From Mesostigma viride (Eukaryota > Streptophyta > Mesostigmatophyceae > Mesostigmatales > Mesostigmataceae): DNA of 64,000 bases. The position numbers were made by a program, and so were the translations under genes. The stretch is from NCBI GenBank assembly GCA_009746045.1, contig RPFO01000156.1, positions 4,240,591 through 4,304,590 on the forward strand, read 5' to 3'. The notes beneath the pieces were generated by a model, which worked only from the letters and a program-made list of their open reading frames with translations, did not search any database and was not told where the DNA came from. Numbering within the stretch: the stretch's first letter is position 1; each line of letters starts with the position of its first letter. Positions 27,700 to 38,475 of the stretch are shown here, piece after piece.

Positions 27700-29698
27700 G
27701 CCAAAAAGAAATGGCGATAAAAAAAGCTTGCGCAGCAAGACCTCGTTAGAGCCTGGTTGAAGAACTGAACAAAGAGCGCGTAGAGCTTGCAGACGCGATC
27801 AGAGATCGAAAGAACCAATTTGCGCGTGCCGCGGAGGGCATCACGGCACAACAAGGCAACGTGGTTAGCGCCAAAAAATATATCTCGACATTAAAGAAAC
27901 ATAAGAGAAAGCCTGCGCCGGAGAGAGTGGGGAAAGTGTACACTAACTGCATCTTGAAGTCCCCTTACATACCCTTGAGCGGCTCAAAGTCGCGCAGCAG
28001 AGACAAGAAGATCTCTGGAATGGCGTGGTGGCGCAGAAAACGCAAGAGGTGCTATCGTTGCTGGAGACTGGCGATTGGCCCGTTGTTATCTTGAAAACGC
28101 GTTGTCAACCCAAGCAACGTTGACGCCCACCGTTGGCCTGACGGATTCTCAGGCGGACGACAATCCGCTCTTCGATTCGGTCCTGTCAGCCGCGCGCTGA
28201 AAAAACGGGTTTCGGTCAGCTGCCAGTGAACACCACCCCGTCGTCAACCCAAACCACTTACCATGGCAAAGGGAAAGAAGGCGGTTGGAACCTCTTCAGG
28301 AAAGAAGCGGAAATTGGACGTCGGGGCGGCCGGCAACGAAAAGCCCACTGTGGCCGTCGAGCCCAACCCCGACGATGACTCTGGTGGATGAACGACCTGA
28401 TTCTTCCCGGCGCTGGAACGGGACCCAGTGGATCCACCGGAGCCGGACCCTCGCAGTCTGGAGGACCAGTTGACGCCTGAATTGCCGCGCCTGAGGCGTG
28501 GGCCGGCGACATGGGCGGGGCGCTGTTATATTTTTTATGAAGTCCTCCTCGGAAGAGGAAGAGGAGGTCAGAAAAATGACAGCATGCACCCCCGGCTCAG
28601 AAAAATTAAGTCAGATTTCAATTTGTGGATGACAAGGCAACTGTTGGTGGGTGACAACGACGACGACGAAGAAGATGATTCTGAAGGGGCGGTCGATCAA
28701 TATGTGAGGGGGGAAATCACGTGTAATTGCTGCGAGCCCCCAGCTTTTGGAGCAAAAAGCAAGCGAGGTCTCTCCACACATGTGACACGGAAGGCCAAGT
28801 GAGCTCAGTACAGTGATATGACATTTTAAAATCAGTTTTATTTATTATGACATTTTTTAATCAGCTGAAAAGAGGCCTCCCTACGTCACCTACACCACTC
28901 TAAGTACTGACTATCATTTACATTGCGCCACGCAGGCCTGCCGGCTGGCGCAGGTACAAGGTGTAGTGACTGCATGCCCATCACAGTTGCGCCACGCCTG
29001 GCGGCTGGCGCATAACAAGGTCTAGTGACGTATGTTAGAAGCTACCTAGGCCTGCACTCCGGAACCACACTCAGCCTCGGCACAAAAAGGGCCGGCCGGT
29101 GCAGTACCCTTGTGACAAGCGCTAGTCTCACGCTACCTCCGGCAGGTCAGTCCCCTTTGAGCCCGTCCACGCGTCATGTATGAAATGAGCAAAGCTCAGC
29201 AATTTTTGTTAAGTTTGGAATACCAGTTCGATGCCCCCTTTTTGCAAGGAGCAAATAATTATTCTACAATTAAGTGGTAACATTGTTTTATCTATTTTGC
29301 TGCCATCTTTGGTCACGTTCTATTCCACCTCAAATGGCTGGGGTACATAGAGCGGCGCAGGCTACAAGAATGTGAGCCGGCTGCAAACATGAATGACCCT
29401 GATGAGGCGCGCAAAAATGATGACGTCAACGATGAAGGAGAAGAAGAAACGCAAGATTTTGTGCCCTTGCGCCAAAAGCGCAAACGCGGCCCGGCCGGCT
29501 GTGATGAAGAACTTCACCGGGGCTGCACATCACGGTTCAAGGATCGGCAGTCGCGATCTAGATATGCTGAAGACTGACTGGGCAAGATTGCGGCCTTTCA
29601 TTTGGCCAATCAACGGGGGGAAACGGGAATGTCAATTGTAGAAGAGGGGCCTCTTGAGATATGCACAAGCATGTACACATGGACGTTCAAGACATATT
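27700..29698 (+). pseudogene. Decayed second copy of the HUH-Rep gene
   Basis: Fragments in different frames align with the first copy: ATGGCGATAAAAAAAGC then CAGCAAGACCTCGTTAGAGC near 27703 (copy 1 has MAAMKNLVQQDLFKDLV); a coiled-coil part to ~27900; EITCNCCEPPAFGAKSKRGL then STHVTRKAK near 28710-28802 (zinc finger, last Cys lost); and FVPLRQKRKRGPA at 29458. The HUH motif region survives near 29660 as ATGCACAAGCATGTACACAT. Several frameshifts and stops are present. The intron position holds the repeat at 28863-29203. The gene ends just past the HUH motif at the LINE insertion (target duplication 29699-29713), so motif III is absent. Confidence 0.72.
28863..29203 (+). repeat. ~340-bp dispersed element R, copy 1
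   Basis: Starts AGCTGAAAAGAGGCCTCCC and ends GAGCAAAGCTCAGCAA. Copies 2 and 3 are at 34621-34961 and 36191-36531, about 90 percent or more alike by eye. Inside are two ~50-bp sub-repeats, each able to fold (GCGCCA..TGGCGC), and the 3' end has a small hairpin (TGAGC, 3-base loop, GCTCA, intact in copies 2 and 3). No ORF. This copy sits in the intron of the decayed Rep gene. Confidence 0.8.
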
Positions 29699-30311
29699 TA
29701 GTGAGCTATTCATTAATTAATTAAACACGTGCTCCCGTTGGGGAGTCACGGAGCATCGAAGTGCTTTTAATCCCTGTGTGTGCACAACAGGACACTAGGA
29801 ACTCGGCTTTGAGAATGGGTGAGAAATGGTGAGAAAAAGGGTGAGAAAGGTGAGAAAAAGGGTGAGAAATGGGTGAGAATGGGTGAGAAAGGTGAGAAAA
29901 AAGGGTGAGAATGGGGTGAGAATGGGTGAGAAAACACGTTTCTCACCCGGGTGAGATTGCCCCAAAAAGGTGAAAAAAGGGGGAAAACGTGAGAAAAATC
30001 TCAAAAAACAGGACGTGAGATAAGTGAGAAAAACGGGAGGTGTGAAACGTGAGAAAAGTGAGAAAATCAGGACGTGAGAAAAGTGAGAAAAGTGAGAAAA
30101 ACAGGACGTGAGAAAAGTGAGAAAAGTGAGAAAACACAGCGCTGAAAAACACACCCATAATAATGCAATATGCTGGCAGCAGACACATGCATGCAGTGCC
30201 AGTAACAACCGCTGTTCAAAACAGCACGAACAATAATGATTTTTTCATTAAATGTTTGAATAATTTTAATGTTTACAGCTGCAAGAACCCGTTGATTCAA
30301 CTATTCAACAC

Positions 30312-30450
30312 TGTTATGGCGTTATGTACATCTTCGGCATTCAAATATGCCTGTTCAACACAGTCTGTTATGGCGTTATGACATCTTCGGCATTCAATGC
30401 CTGTTCAACACAGTCTGTTATGGCGTTATGACATCTTCCGCATTCAATGC
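30312..30450 (+). repeat. 51-54-bp tandem repeat inside the CACTA-type element
   Basis: TGTTATGGCGTTATG starts at 30312, 30366 and 30417, followed each time by ACATCTTCSGCATTCAA. About 2.7 copies. Another 50-bp duplication lies at 31597-31690 (CTGCTWTGGCGGTG..GGGCCCGCATCAGA). Confidence 0.85.
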
Positions 30451-31844
30451 CTATCATCAAATACTATATGGTAGCTACTGGCTAACAAAGCGGGCCGGTC
30501 GACAGGGCGTCACATGCTGACTTGAAAGTGGAACCGCTTGCATTTTACTCTCGTGGTCCCTGCAAGAAATAAAGCAAACCGACACAATATACGCAAGAGG
30601 AAAAGAAATCAGATCCTTGACATAGATGTAAGCGTTCTACAAGGAAGAGCTCACCAGCACCTAACGGTCCATGCAGCAAATGTGTAGAACCCAACACTCA
30701 CTCTTATGGCAAAGCAGCCCCATGTGGCAAGGCAGCACCATACACATGAATCACACCATGCGCCAGATGTCACACGAGCAAGGCACAACGTTGTCGTCGG
30801 ATCAGAAAGCAACAAACGTGAAAACGCTAGCGGCCCAAATCTGAGATTCCGCGGAACACAGAAAATAAGAAAGCTCAGAAGCTACCAGCAAGGGATCGAA
30901 CATATGACCTTTGGCATGATTTCGCGGCTGTGTGAGTCTCCTGATCCGAAGGCATCTCACTTAATTAACGTTTCGAAACAGCCAAACTGCGGAAAATCTC
31001 TTACCGGAGAGAGTTGCCAATATCAAGGAGACAACCAGCGCAGGCCAGAAATCGGGAGAATCCGGACCATGGTAGCTCGAGCCTGCCGTTATCTTGTCCG
31101 CGTTTTCGAGTCGTGCAGGATTATGAATATGAATGGAGATGGAAATGTGTAGCCTTGTGCATTGAAATTACGGCTGGCTGACGTGAAGAGCGACTACATG
31201 ACCTACACGGTGGGGCCGGAAACGGCTTGCTTGATTGTGTTTCATCGTGGGCAACGAGTCCAACAACTACTTTCTCTGGGCGGCAAACTGCGGCAAATTG
31301 AACGCAAACCTCATCATGAAATCTTGACCGTCGAAATGTAACAATCCGACGACTTATGCAGTATGCCGCGTAATTTTCTGTTGTGGGAGAGCCGTTGGGC
31401 CGGTTCCCGACGCGGGCGACCAGTGGTTTGCGTTAAGTTAACTTAGCTGAAGTTCCCCAAGCCGCATGATGGCTCTCATCGACGGCCTCAGTCTATTGAC
31501 GCGTCGGCCCGATTTTGGCGGCACCCAATTTGACCCCAACGGCACCTACCGACAAAGGGCATACGTACGTTTCACGCGCACCACGACCTTCGAGCTCTGC
31601 TATGGCGGTGGTGCCGTGGGGCCCGCATCAGACTGCGGGCCCTTATCTGCTTTGGCGGTGCTGCCGTTGGGCCCGCATCAGAATTCAGGCCCTTTATGCA
31701 TGCGGGCCATGCATGTTACTTTTTTAGTCTTCTGCATACAAATATGAAGCAATGAGGTCGTGTCCTCTGGATTTTTGCACTGCAAATGGCATTTGCACCG
31801 TGTGCAGTTCCTGGACGTTTGGAAACATGCATGATGGCATGTGG

Positions 31845-32373
31845 CTACGCGGACCTGCTGCGGTCAGCGACCGCCTCCACCACCGACGCCATCGCCACGA
31901 AGCTCCAGGAGCTGGAGGACCACCGCCAGGCCCAGCAACGGGAGGTCACCGACCGCGCTCGCCGCGAGTGCCGAGTGGTGCTACGTCGCTTCCCCCAGAA
32001 GCCAGGTGAGACGTCAACCTCTCTTGCTGACGAGCTCAAGAACCAGCTTCTTACCCTCATGGGCCTGGTAGGTGAGGTAGAACTGCGTGGGTGCCACCGC
32101 CTTCCCCACTCACGGGACAAGGCGGCTCCCCCACCAGTCCTACTCACCTTCCCCTCCCCTGAGGATAAGCAGCGGTTCCTCTCTCGTCGCAAGCGGTTGC
32201 ACGACCTCACCTGGACGCTGGATGACGACCTCACCCCCGCTCAGCAACAGCAGCGACGCGACCTGTGGCCGGAATACCTCCGCCATAAGCAGGACCCCCA
32301 GAAGCCCAAGGTGTACTGGAGGGGCGGGGACCTGATGATCAACCACAAGATGTGGACGCCCCCAGCGGGCTAG
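31845..32373 (+). pseudogene. LINE ORF1 C-terminal fragment
   Basis: Open from the truncation to TAG at 32371-32373, ~175 codons. Lys/Arg-rich PEDKQRFLSRRKRLHDL and the terminal WRGGDLMINHKMW block recur on the minus strand at 61201-60910 and in diverged form at 38010-38100 ([15 protein letters not shown]). It lacks the N-terminal coiled coil that the 61-kb copy retains. Confidence 0.7.
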
Positions 32374-32795
32374 AGTAGCAATAGCCCTAGCTTGTAACCA
32401 TTGGCGTCACTGCCGCTAAGGCAGCCATGCCTAGAATGTTGCCTAGCTGTGCCAACACACCTAGTCACGTGCCGCCAACGCACGGTACACAACCAGCCAT
32501 AGCCTTAGCCTAGTCCTAGTACAGCCATGCTACGCCCTGGCTATGTTCAGATTACTTGCCCACGCTCCTTGCTATGATATGCTCACATGGGTCTTATTGC
32601 ACCCACAGTTTGCCGGATCGTTAGCCTGTCCTTTTAGCTAGCCGCGCCCGATTGCAGCTGTGGCATGCCTTTGGCATGAAGGAGACTGGGGGTCTCTGCC
32701 CTTTCTCCTGTAGTGCACACACAGGGATTAAAAGCACTTCGGTGCTCCGTGACTCCCCAACGGGAGCACGAGTTTAATTAATTAATTAATTAATT
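31845..32795 (+). mobile_element. L1-like LINE, 5'-truncated, with ORF1 C-terminal part
   Basis: Begins in ORF1 at the GCGGACCTGCTGCGG word that is also present in the copy at 60442-61840. It encodes a short helical stretch, then RRFPQKPGETSTSLADELKN, then LLTFPSPEDKQRFLSRRKRL and KVYWRGGDLMINHKMWTPPAG ending TAG at 32371-32373, which fits an RRM-like nucleic-acid chaperone domain of L1-type ORF1. A 3' UTR of ~400 bases follows, ending ACTCCCCAACGGGAGCACGA and a TTAA-repeat tail (32773-32795). No endonuclease or RT remains. The clade assignment rests only on ORF1 style and is tentative. Confidence 0.7.
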
Positions 32796-33664
32796 TGTGC
32801 ACTATAATGCATATCAAAGTGGTTGAGTTTTTTTTCACGTTACAGCTTAATGAAATAAAGCTCATGATTTTTCTCGTGTTACACTCTTGATGAGAAATTT
32901 CTCACCACGTTGACTTGTGATTTTTCTCGTGTTAGTGATTTTTCTCGTGTTGGTGAGAAACTTCTCAATTTTCTCACTTTTTCTCACTTTTTCTCACCCA
33001 TTCTCACCTTTTTTCTCACTTTAGGGTTTTTTCTCACCCCAATCTCACCAAAACCCCCTTTTTCTCACCAAAATCTCACCCTGGTGAGATTTTTTGCCTA
33101 GCGTTTGCGGAAAAAAATCGAGATTTTTCTCAATTTTCTCAAAAAATTCTCACAAAGGGTGAGAAAATTGAGGGTTTTGAGAAAATTCTCAGAATCTGAG
33201 TTCCTAGTGGAGAAAGGGCAGAGACCCCCAGTCTCCTTCATGCCTATTAGGCATGCCACAGCTGCACTCGGGCACGCTAGCTAAAGGGAAATGCTAACAA
33301 TCCGGCAATCTGTGGGTGCAATAAGACCCATGTGAGCATGGCATAACAAGGAGCGTGGGCAAGTAAGTAGTGAGCTATACTCATTTTATATATGACTAAC
33401 CTGCTGAGCGGAGAATGCAACGCCGTATAGCAAAAAAAGAAAAAATATAATTCAGTTCAGAGAAAATATTTTGATGCTGGCACCTGTACCCCAGCCACCC
33501 TGTACTACAGCCACCCTGTGTAGGCCGGCTTGGCTGGACAGGTGGTTGCTATAAAAGGTGGGCTTCCATTCTAGGGAAGCAGGTTGTTTCTTTTGCCTGA
33601 GAACCTCACGTGACCACATCACAAAAATCAAAACGCAAGGCAACACGTCAAGCATTATAACTCC

Positions 33665-33775
33665 CCATGTGCATGTCAGGCCACGTATTTTTGCCGTATT
33701 TATCACCGTATATTCACTGCCCTGCAGACATCCCGAACCGTATTTGACTGTACCGGCGTATTGGGATACACTAGC
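33665..33775 (-). repeat. Dispersed repeat with TCAAATACGG core, copy 2
   Basis: Reverse complement matches 12157-12262 (TCAAATACGG, TGTCTG, GGGCAGTGAATA, then ATACGG words). The rest of 33368-33912 shows no gene. Confidence 0.55.
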
Positions 33776-33796
33776 GACCGCTGGCTTGCATGATCA

Positions 33797-33821
33797 GGCG
33801 GAGCCAATTTTCGGAAGAACC
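33797..33821 (+). repeat. Inverted repeat flank, left arm
   Basis: GGCGGAGCCAATTTTCGGAA plus GAACC is the inverse, with one mismatch, of 37862-37886. The two arms bracket both CATC arrays and the R/A modules, so they may be the ends of a ~4.1-kb composite. Confidence 0.5.
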
Positions 33822-33912
33822 GTTAGGTTCGCCAGAATTGGCGAGGCTTATTATAAGGCCGTACGCGTGAGAAAGTACATGTATAGGAATAGGGGATACA
33901 TAAAATCCGTCA

Positions 33913-34407
33913 ATCCATCCATCCATCCATCCATCATCCATCCATCCATCCATCCATGATTCCATCCATCCATCCATCCATGATTCCATCCATCCATCCA
34001 TCCATCCATCCATCCATCCATCCATCCATCCATCCATCCATCCATCCATCCATCCATCCATCCATCCATCCATCCATCCATCCATCCATCCATCCATCCA
34101 TCCATCCATCCATCCATCCATCCATCCATCCATCCATCCATCCATCCATCCATCCATCCATCCATCCATCCATCCATCCATCCATCCATCCATCCATCCA
34201 TCCATCCATCCATCCATCCATCCATCCATCCATCCATCCATCCATCCATCCATCCATCCATCCATCCATCCATCCATCCATCCATCCATCCATCCATCCA
34301 TCCATCCATCCATCCATCCATCCATCCATCCATCCATCCATCCATCCATCCATCCATCCATCCATCCATCCATCCATCCATCCATCCATCCATCCATCCA
34401 TCCATCC
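33913..34407. repeat. (CATC)n microsatellite, ~0.5 kb
   Basis: Nearly pure tetranucleotide with a few CCATGATTCCATCC interruptions near the left end. Because the period is 4, the translation is a repeating Ile-His-Pro-Ser or Trp-Met-Asp-Gly frame on either strand; these are not proteins. Confidence 0.97.
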
Positions 34408-34592
34408 ATTTCTTGTTTTTGGTCCATTGGAGTTCCTTCCCACCAAGAGAAACATTTATTTTACATTTTTGTGTGCTAGGCTTTATACGGACAGCCTATA
34501 CCACACCTTCAAACTCAGTGCACATCATTATCAAGTTGGTTATTGTAGCACCATGCTGGGGGCCCAGCATACTCGAACACAAGGTGTTGCCC
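34408..34592 (+). repeat. ~185-bp module A, copy 1
   Basis: TTCTTGTTTTTGGTCCATTG to CACAAGGTGTTGCCCC. An identical-looking copy lies at 34965-35149. This copy follows a (CATC)n array; the other follows element R directly with only a short AAATACAT stub. Confidence 0.88.
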
Positions 34593-34620
34593 CTCTTAGC
34601 AGCGTGGGTGGGTGGGTGGG

Positions 34621-34961
34621 AGCTGAAAAGAGGCCTCCCTACGTCCCCTACACCACTCTAAGTACTGACTATCATTCACATTGCGCCACGCAGGCCTGCC
34701 GGCTGGCGCAGGTACAAGGTGTACTGACTGCCAATCACAGTTGCGCCACGCCTGGCGGCTGGCGCAGGTAACAAGGTCTAGTGACGTACGTTAGAAGCTA
34801 CCTAGGCCTGCACTCCGGAACCACACTCAGCCTAGGCACAAAAAGGGCCGGCCGGTGCAGTTCCCTCGTGACAAGCGCTAGTCTTACGCTACCTACGGCA
34901 GGTCGGTCCCCTTTGAGCCCGTCCACGCGTCATATATAAAATGAGCGAAGCTCAGCAAATA
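34621..34961 (+). repeat. Element R, copy 2
   Basis: Same boundaries as copy 1 (AGCTGAAAAGAGGCCTCCC to GCGAAGCTCAGCAA). Lies between the two A modules. Confidence 0.85.
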
Positions 34962-34964
34962 CAT

Positions 34965-35149
34965 TTCTTGTTTTTGGTCCATTGGAGTTCCTTCCCACCA
35001 AGAGAAACATTTATTTTACATTTTTGTGTGCTAGGCTTTATACGGACAGCCTATACCACACCTTCAAACTCAGTGCACATCATTATCAAGTTGGTTATTG
35101 TAGCACCATGCTGGGGGCCCAGCATACTCGAACACAAGGTGTTGCCCCC
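34965..35149 (+). repeat. ~185-bp module A, copy 2
   Basis: Direct repeat of 34408-34592, immediately after element R copy 2 and immediately before the hairpin-rich cassette. Confidence 0.88.
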
Positions 35150-36190
35150 ACACCTCCTTCTTGGCCACCAAGGCTGTCTCCAACCTTGGTGCCGATTTTC
35201 TTTCCGCCCATGGCCCCCCTCCTGCACGCTGCCACGGCTGTACTGCCGCCCCCGTGTGGCCGCTACGGTTTCCCGGCGGACGCAGGGCGGCACCCATGTC
35301 GTTCCCCCCGTTAGGGGGGCGGTTTCCAGCGGCTGCTCATTAGGCCTTACGCCCCCGGACCGTCTCTCACAAGCCCAGGACCCATCACCAGCCCCACCCC
35401 CGAGGCTGGGATTTCCCGGCATTGAAACCTTTGTGGCGATAGGCCCTCTACCCTACCAAGGCCTTGGCTTGGAAACTGCTTAGCCAAGGCCCTGACCAGG
35501 GCTTGTGTTGTTTTAGGAAATTTTTTATGGCATAGATATGCCCCCCTGGCTGAACCGAACTCTTTATCGCTTTTCCTATAATGCATCATACAGGATAAAA
35601 ACAAGGCGATAAAACAGCAAGAATTTCAGCCCCGCCAGGCGAACATTCTTTGCTGAAAAACTGGGCAATGATGAAGAGCGCGCTCCTCCCACCAAGATTC
35701 GCTCCAGCCCCGCATCCTCCCCGAAACTCCCGTCTGGCCACAGGCCGAAAGATCGGGTCCGCTGTCAGGCTCCTGGCAGTTATGGGCTACCCTGGCACCC
35801 CGCGCTAGCCATCTCCACGTTTAAGGCAGATTCGCCTCCACCTGTGATTCTTTCCACCGTAGCCGCTGGCCCTGGCCTGTATGGCTCCTTCCCTGACGTT
35901 GTCCGACTAAAATCGCAGCTTCCCCAGTGTCAGGAAGCCGCTTGCCGCACCCAGGGGTAGAGGGGAATCGTCAGTGGGCCCAGCGCCGGAAATCACACCA
36001 TTTTACTCAAAACGTAGAGCCCCCCACCCAACAACCATTACCGTGGCCTGTAACGGTGGGTGGCGAACATAAAGAATTTTATTCCAGGCCTCTCCACGCC
36101 CGGAGAGGCCGATAGCATCGTCTTACATTCAGCGCAGCCGCCATAGCGGCCAGCCGACCTTGCCAGCAAATGCTGGGATCAAGTTGCGAA
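35150..36190. other. Hairpin-rich ~1-kb cassette
   Basis: No supportable ORF, but at least ten perfect inverted repeats with short loops: 35304-35319 (CCCCCC/GGGGGG), 35460-35491 (GGCCTTGGCT/AGCCAAGGCC), 35489-35502 (GCCCT/AGGGC), 35563-35613 (TTTATCGC/GCGATAAA), 35676-35685 (GAGCGCGCTC), 35918-35938 (GCTTCC/GGAAGC), 36040-36057 (ACCGT/ACGGT), 36087-36110 (GGCCTCTCC/GGAGAGGCC), 36137-36150 (GCCGC/GCGGC) and 36163-36176 (CCAGC/GCTGG). This density suggests a structured RNA, or palindrome-rich organelle DNA of the kind found in volvocine algae. Base composition differs from the AT-rich flanks. Confidence 0.6.
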
Positions 36191-36531
36191 GCTGAAAAGA
36201 GGCCTCCCTACGTCCCCTACACCACTCTAAGTACTGACTATCATTCACATTGCGCCACGCAGGCCTGCCGGCTGGCGCAGGTACAAGGTGTATACTGACT
36301 GCCAATCACAGTTGCGCCACGCCTGGCGGCTGGCGCAGGTAACAAGGTCTAGTGACGTACGTTAGAAGCTACCTAGGCCTGCACTCCGGAACCACACTCA
36401 GCCTAGGCACAAAAAGGGCCGCCCGGTGCAGTTCCCTCGTGACAAGCGCTAGTCTTACGCTACCTACGGCAGGTCGGTCCCCTTTGAGCCCGTCCACGCG
36501 TCATATATAAAATGAGCGAAGCTCAGCAAAT
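36191..36531 (+). repeat. Element R, copy 3
   Basis: AGCTGAAAAGAGGCCTCCC to GCGAAGCTCAGCAAA, running straight into the second (CATC)n array. Confidence 0.85.
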
Positions 36532-37820
36532 CCATCCATCCATCCATCCATCCATCCATCCATCCATCCATCCATCCATGATTCCATCCATGATTCCATC
36601 CATGATTCCATCCGTCCATCCATCCATCCATCCATCCATCCATCCATCCATCCATCCATCCATCCATCCATCCATCCATCCATCCATCCATCCATCCATC
36701 CATCCATCCATCCATCCATCCATCCATCCATCCATCCATCCATCCATCCATCCATCCATCCATCCATCCATCCATCCATCCATCCATCCATCCATCCATC
36801 CATCCATCCATCCATCCATCCATCCATCCATCCATCCATCCATCCATCCATCCATCCATCCATCCATCCATCCATCCATCCATCCATCCATCCATCCATC
36901 CATCCATCCATCCATCCATCCATCCATCCATCCATCCATCCATCCATCCATCCATCCATCCATCCATCCATCCATCCATCCATCCATCCATCCATCCATC
37001 CATCCATCCATCCATCCATCCATCCATCCATCCATCCATCCATCCATCCATCCATCCATCCATCCATCCATCCATCCATCCATCCATCCATCCATCCATC
37101 CATCCATCCATCCATCCATCCATCCATCCATCCATCCATCCATCCATCCATCCATCCATCCATCCATCCATCCATCCATCCATCCATCCATCCATCCATC
37201 CATCCATCCATCCATCCATCCATCCATCCATCCATCCATCCATCCATCCATCCATCCATCCATCCATCCATCCATGATTCCATCCGTCCATCCATCCATG
37301 ATTCCATCCATCCATCCATCCATGATTCCATCCATCCATCCATCCATCCATCCATCCATCCATCCATCCATCCATCCATCCATCCATCCATCCATCCATC
37401 CATCCATCCATCCATCCATCCATCCATCCATCCATCCATCCATCCATCCATCCATCCATCCATCCATCCATCCATCCATCCATCCATCCATCCATCCATC
37501 CATCCATCCATCCATCCATCCATCCATCCATCCATCCATCCATCCATCCATCCATCCATCCATCCATCCATCCATCCATCCATCCATCCATCCATCCATC
37601 CATCCATCCATCCATCCATCCATCCATCCATCCATCCATCCATCCATCCATCCATCCATCCATCCATCCATCCATCCATCCATCCATCCATCCATCCATC
37701 CATCCATCCATCCATCCATCCATCCATCCATCCATCCATCCATCCATCCATCCATCCATCCATCCATCCATCCATCCATCCATCCATCCATCCATCCATC
37801 CATCCATCCATCCATCCATC
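36530..37820. repeat. (CATC)n microsatellite, ~1.3 kb
   Basis: Tetranucleotide array with CCATGATTCCATCC interruptions near 36580-36615 and 37272-37335. It starts exactly at the end of element R copy 3. No coding potential. Confidence 0.97.
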
Positions 37821-37861
37821 CGCCGAATTCGTCCAGAATTTGCAAGCGTACATAAGGGTGA

Positions 37862-37886
37862 GGTTCTTCCAAAAATTGGCTCCGCC
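37862..37886 (-). repeat. Inverted repeat flank, right arm
   Basis: GGTTCTTCCAAAAATTGGCT plus CCGCC, inverse of 33797-33821 with one mismatch. Confidence 0.5.
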
Positions 37887-37999
37887 GTAGAGTTTCAACG
37901 CGCAAGTTTGAAACACGCACGTTACTTGATGATATATGCAGTTTTCTTCGCCAGCTCGGCCGCATCATAGATAGCCAACACTTGAGTTGCCGGAGTATT

Positions 38000-38475
38000 C
38001 CTCCGCTACAAGCAAGACCACAAGAAGCCCAAGAAGGTGTTCTGGTGCCGCGGGGACCTGATCGTCAACAACCAGCTGTGGAAGCCCCCTAGTCGGGCTA
38101 GATTAGCCATTTAATAGCACCTGAATGCTCGGGTGACGCAACCTTGACATCGCCATCCCATAGCGCAATGCCAACGCACAGGGTAGAACGTAGCCATGCA
38201 CCGCCTAACCAGCCGTAGCCAACAAACATCAGCCAGCCTAGCTGTGCGCTTCGCAAAGCACTGCTTATTTGCTCACGTCTTCATCGCAATGCAATGCTCA
38301 CACGGGACATATTGCACCCACAGGGGATGCCCCGGATCGTTTAGTTATAGACGGGTCCGATTGAGCACCCTGTGGCATGCCTGTGGCGTGATCGAGGGAG
38401 GGGGGGGCCGGTCTCTGGCCCCCTACCCGTTTTGCACACTCAGGGATCAGTACTCAGGGATTAAAAGCACTTAGT
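38000..38475 (+). mobile_element. Diverged LINE 3' fragment
   Basis: Encodes the end of ORF1 ([15 protein letters not shown]) and then the family's 3' UTR words (CACACGGGACATATTGCACC, GGGATTAAAAGCACTT). It lacks the TTAA tail and the standard last ~30 bases, and is more diverged than the other copies. 38476-38664 shows nothing further. Confidence 0.6.

Larger units (their letters stand above)
29793..33209. mobile_element. CACTA-type DNA transposon (non-autonomous)
   Basis: Ends are CACTAGGAACTC (29793-29804) and its exact inverse GAGTTCCTAGTG (33198-33209), flanked by a GA dinucleotide on each side. The unbroken LINE relative at ~32700 shows the empty site (ACAGGAGAAAGGG on the minus strand). 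Subterminal zones are packed with one motif in opposite orientation: GTGAGAAA words at 29810-30145 and TTCTCAC words at 32880-33190, the classical arrangement for transposase-binding subterminal repeats in CACTA elements. No transposase domain is seen; a plus-strand frame at 30706-31152 is unrecognised. Inside are a LINE copy (31845-32795) and small repeats. The 2-bp target duplication is shorter than the usual 3 bp. Confidence 0.75.
29714..33367 (-). mobile_element. LINE 3' copy, split by a CACTA-type element
   Basis: The parts are 29714-29792 (tail TAATTAATTAA, then the 3' end with GTGCTCCCGTTGGGGAGTCA) and 33210-33367 (GAGAAAGGGCAGAGACCCCC onward). Target duplication: TAGTGAGCTATTCAT at 29699-29713 and TAGTGAGCTAT-AC-TCAT at 33368-33384. 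Without the insert this is a ~237-bp, 5'-truncated copy with no ORF. It landed in the decayed Rep copy before the CACTA-type element landed in it. Confidence 0.78.

Noticed and set aside
29389-29577. A separate small gene starting MNDPDEARKN.
   Set aside because: It aligns with the second exon of the HUH-Rep gene and is a fragment of the decayed copy.
33755-33775. CACTAG at 33768 as the end of another CACTA element.
   Set aside because: The repeat shared with 12157-12262 lies on the outer side of this word and no TAGTG partner with matching ends was found.
33913-37820. Long open frames of Ile-His-Pro-Ser or Trp-Met-Asp-Gly repeats on both strands.
   Set aside because: They are the mechanical translation of a tetranucleotide repeat and are open in every frame on both strands.
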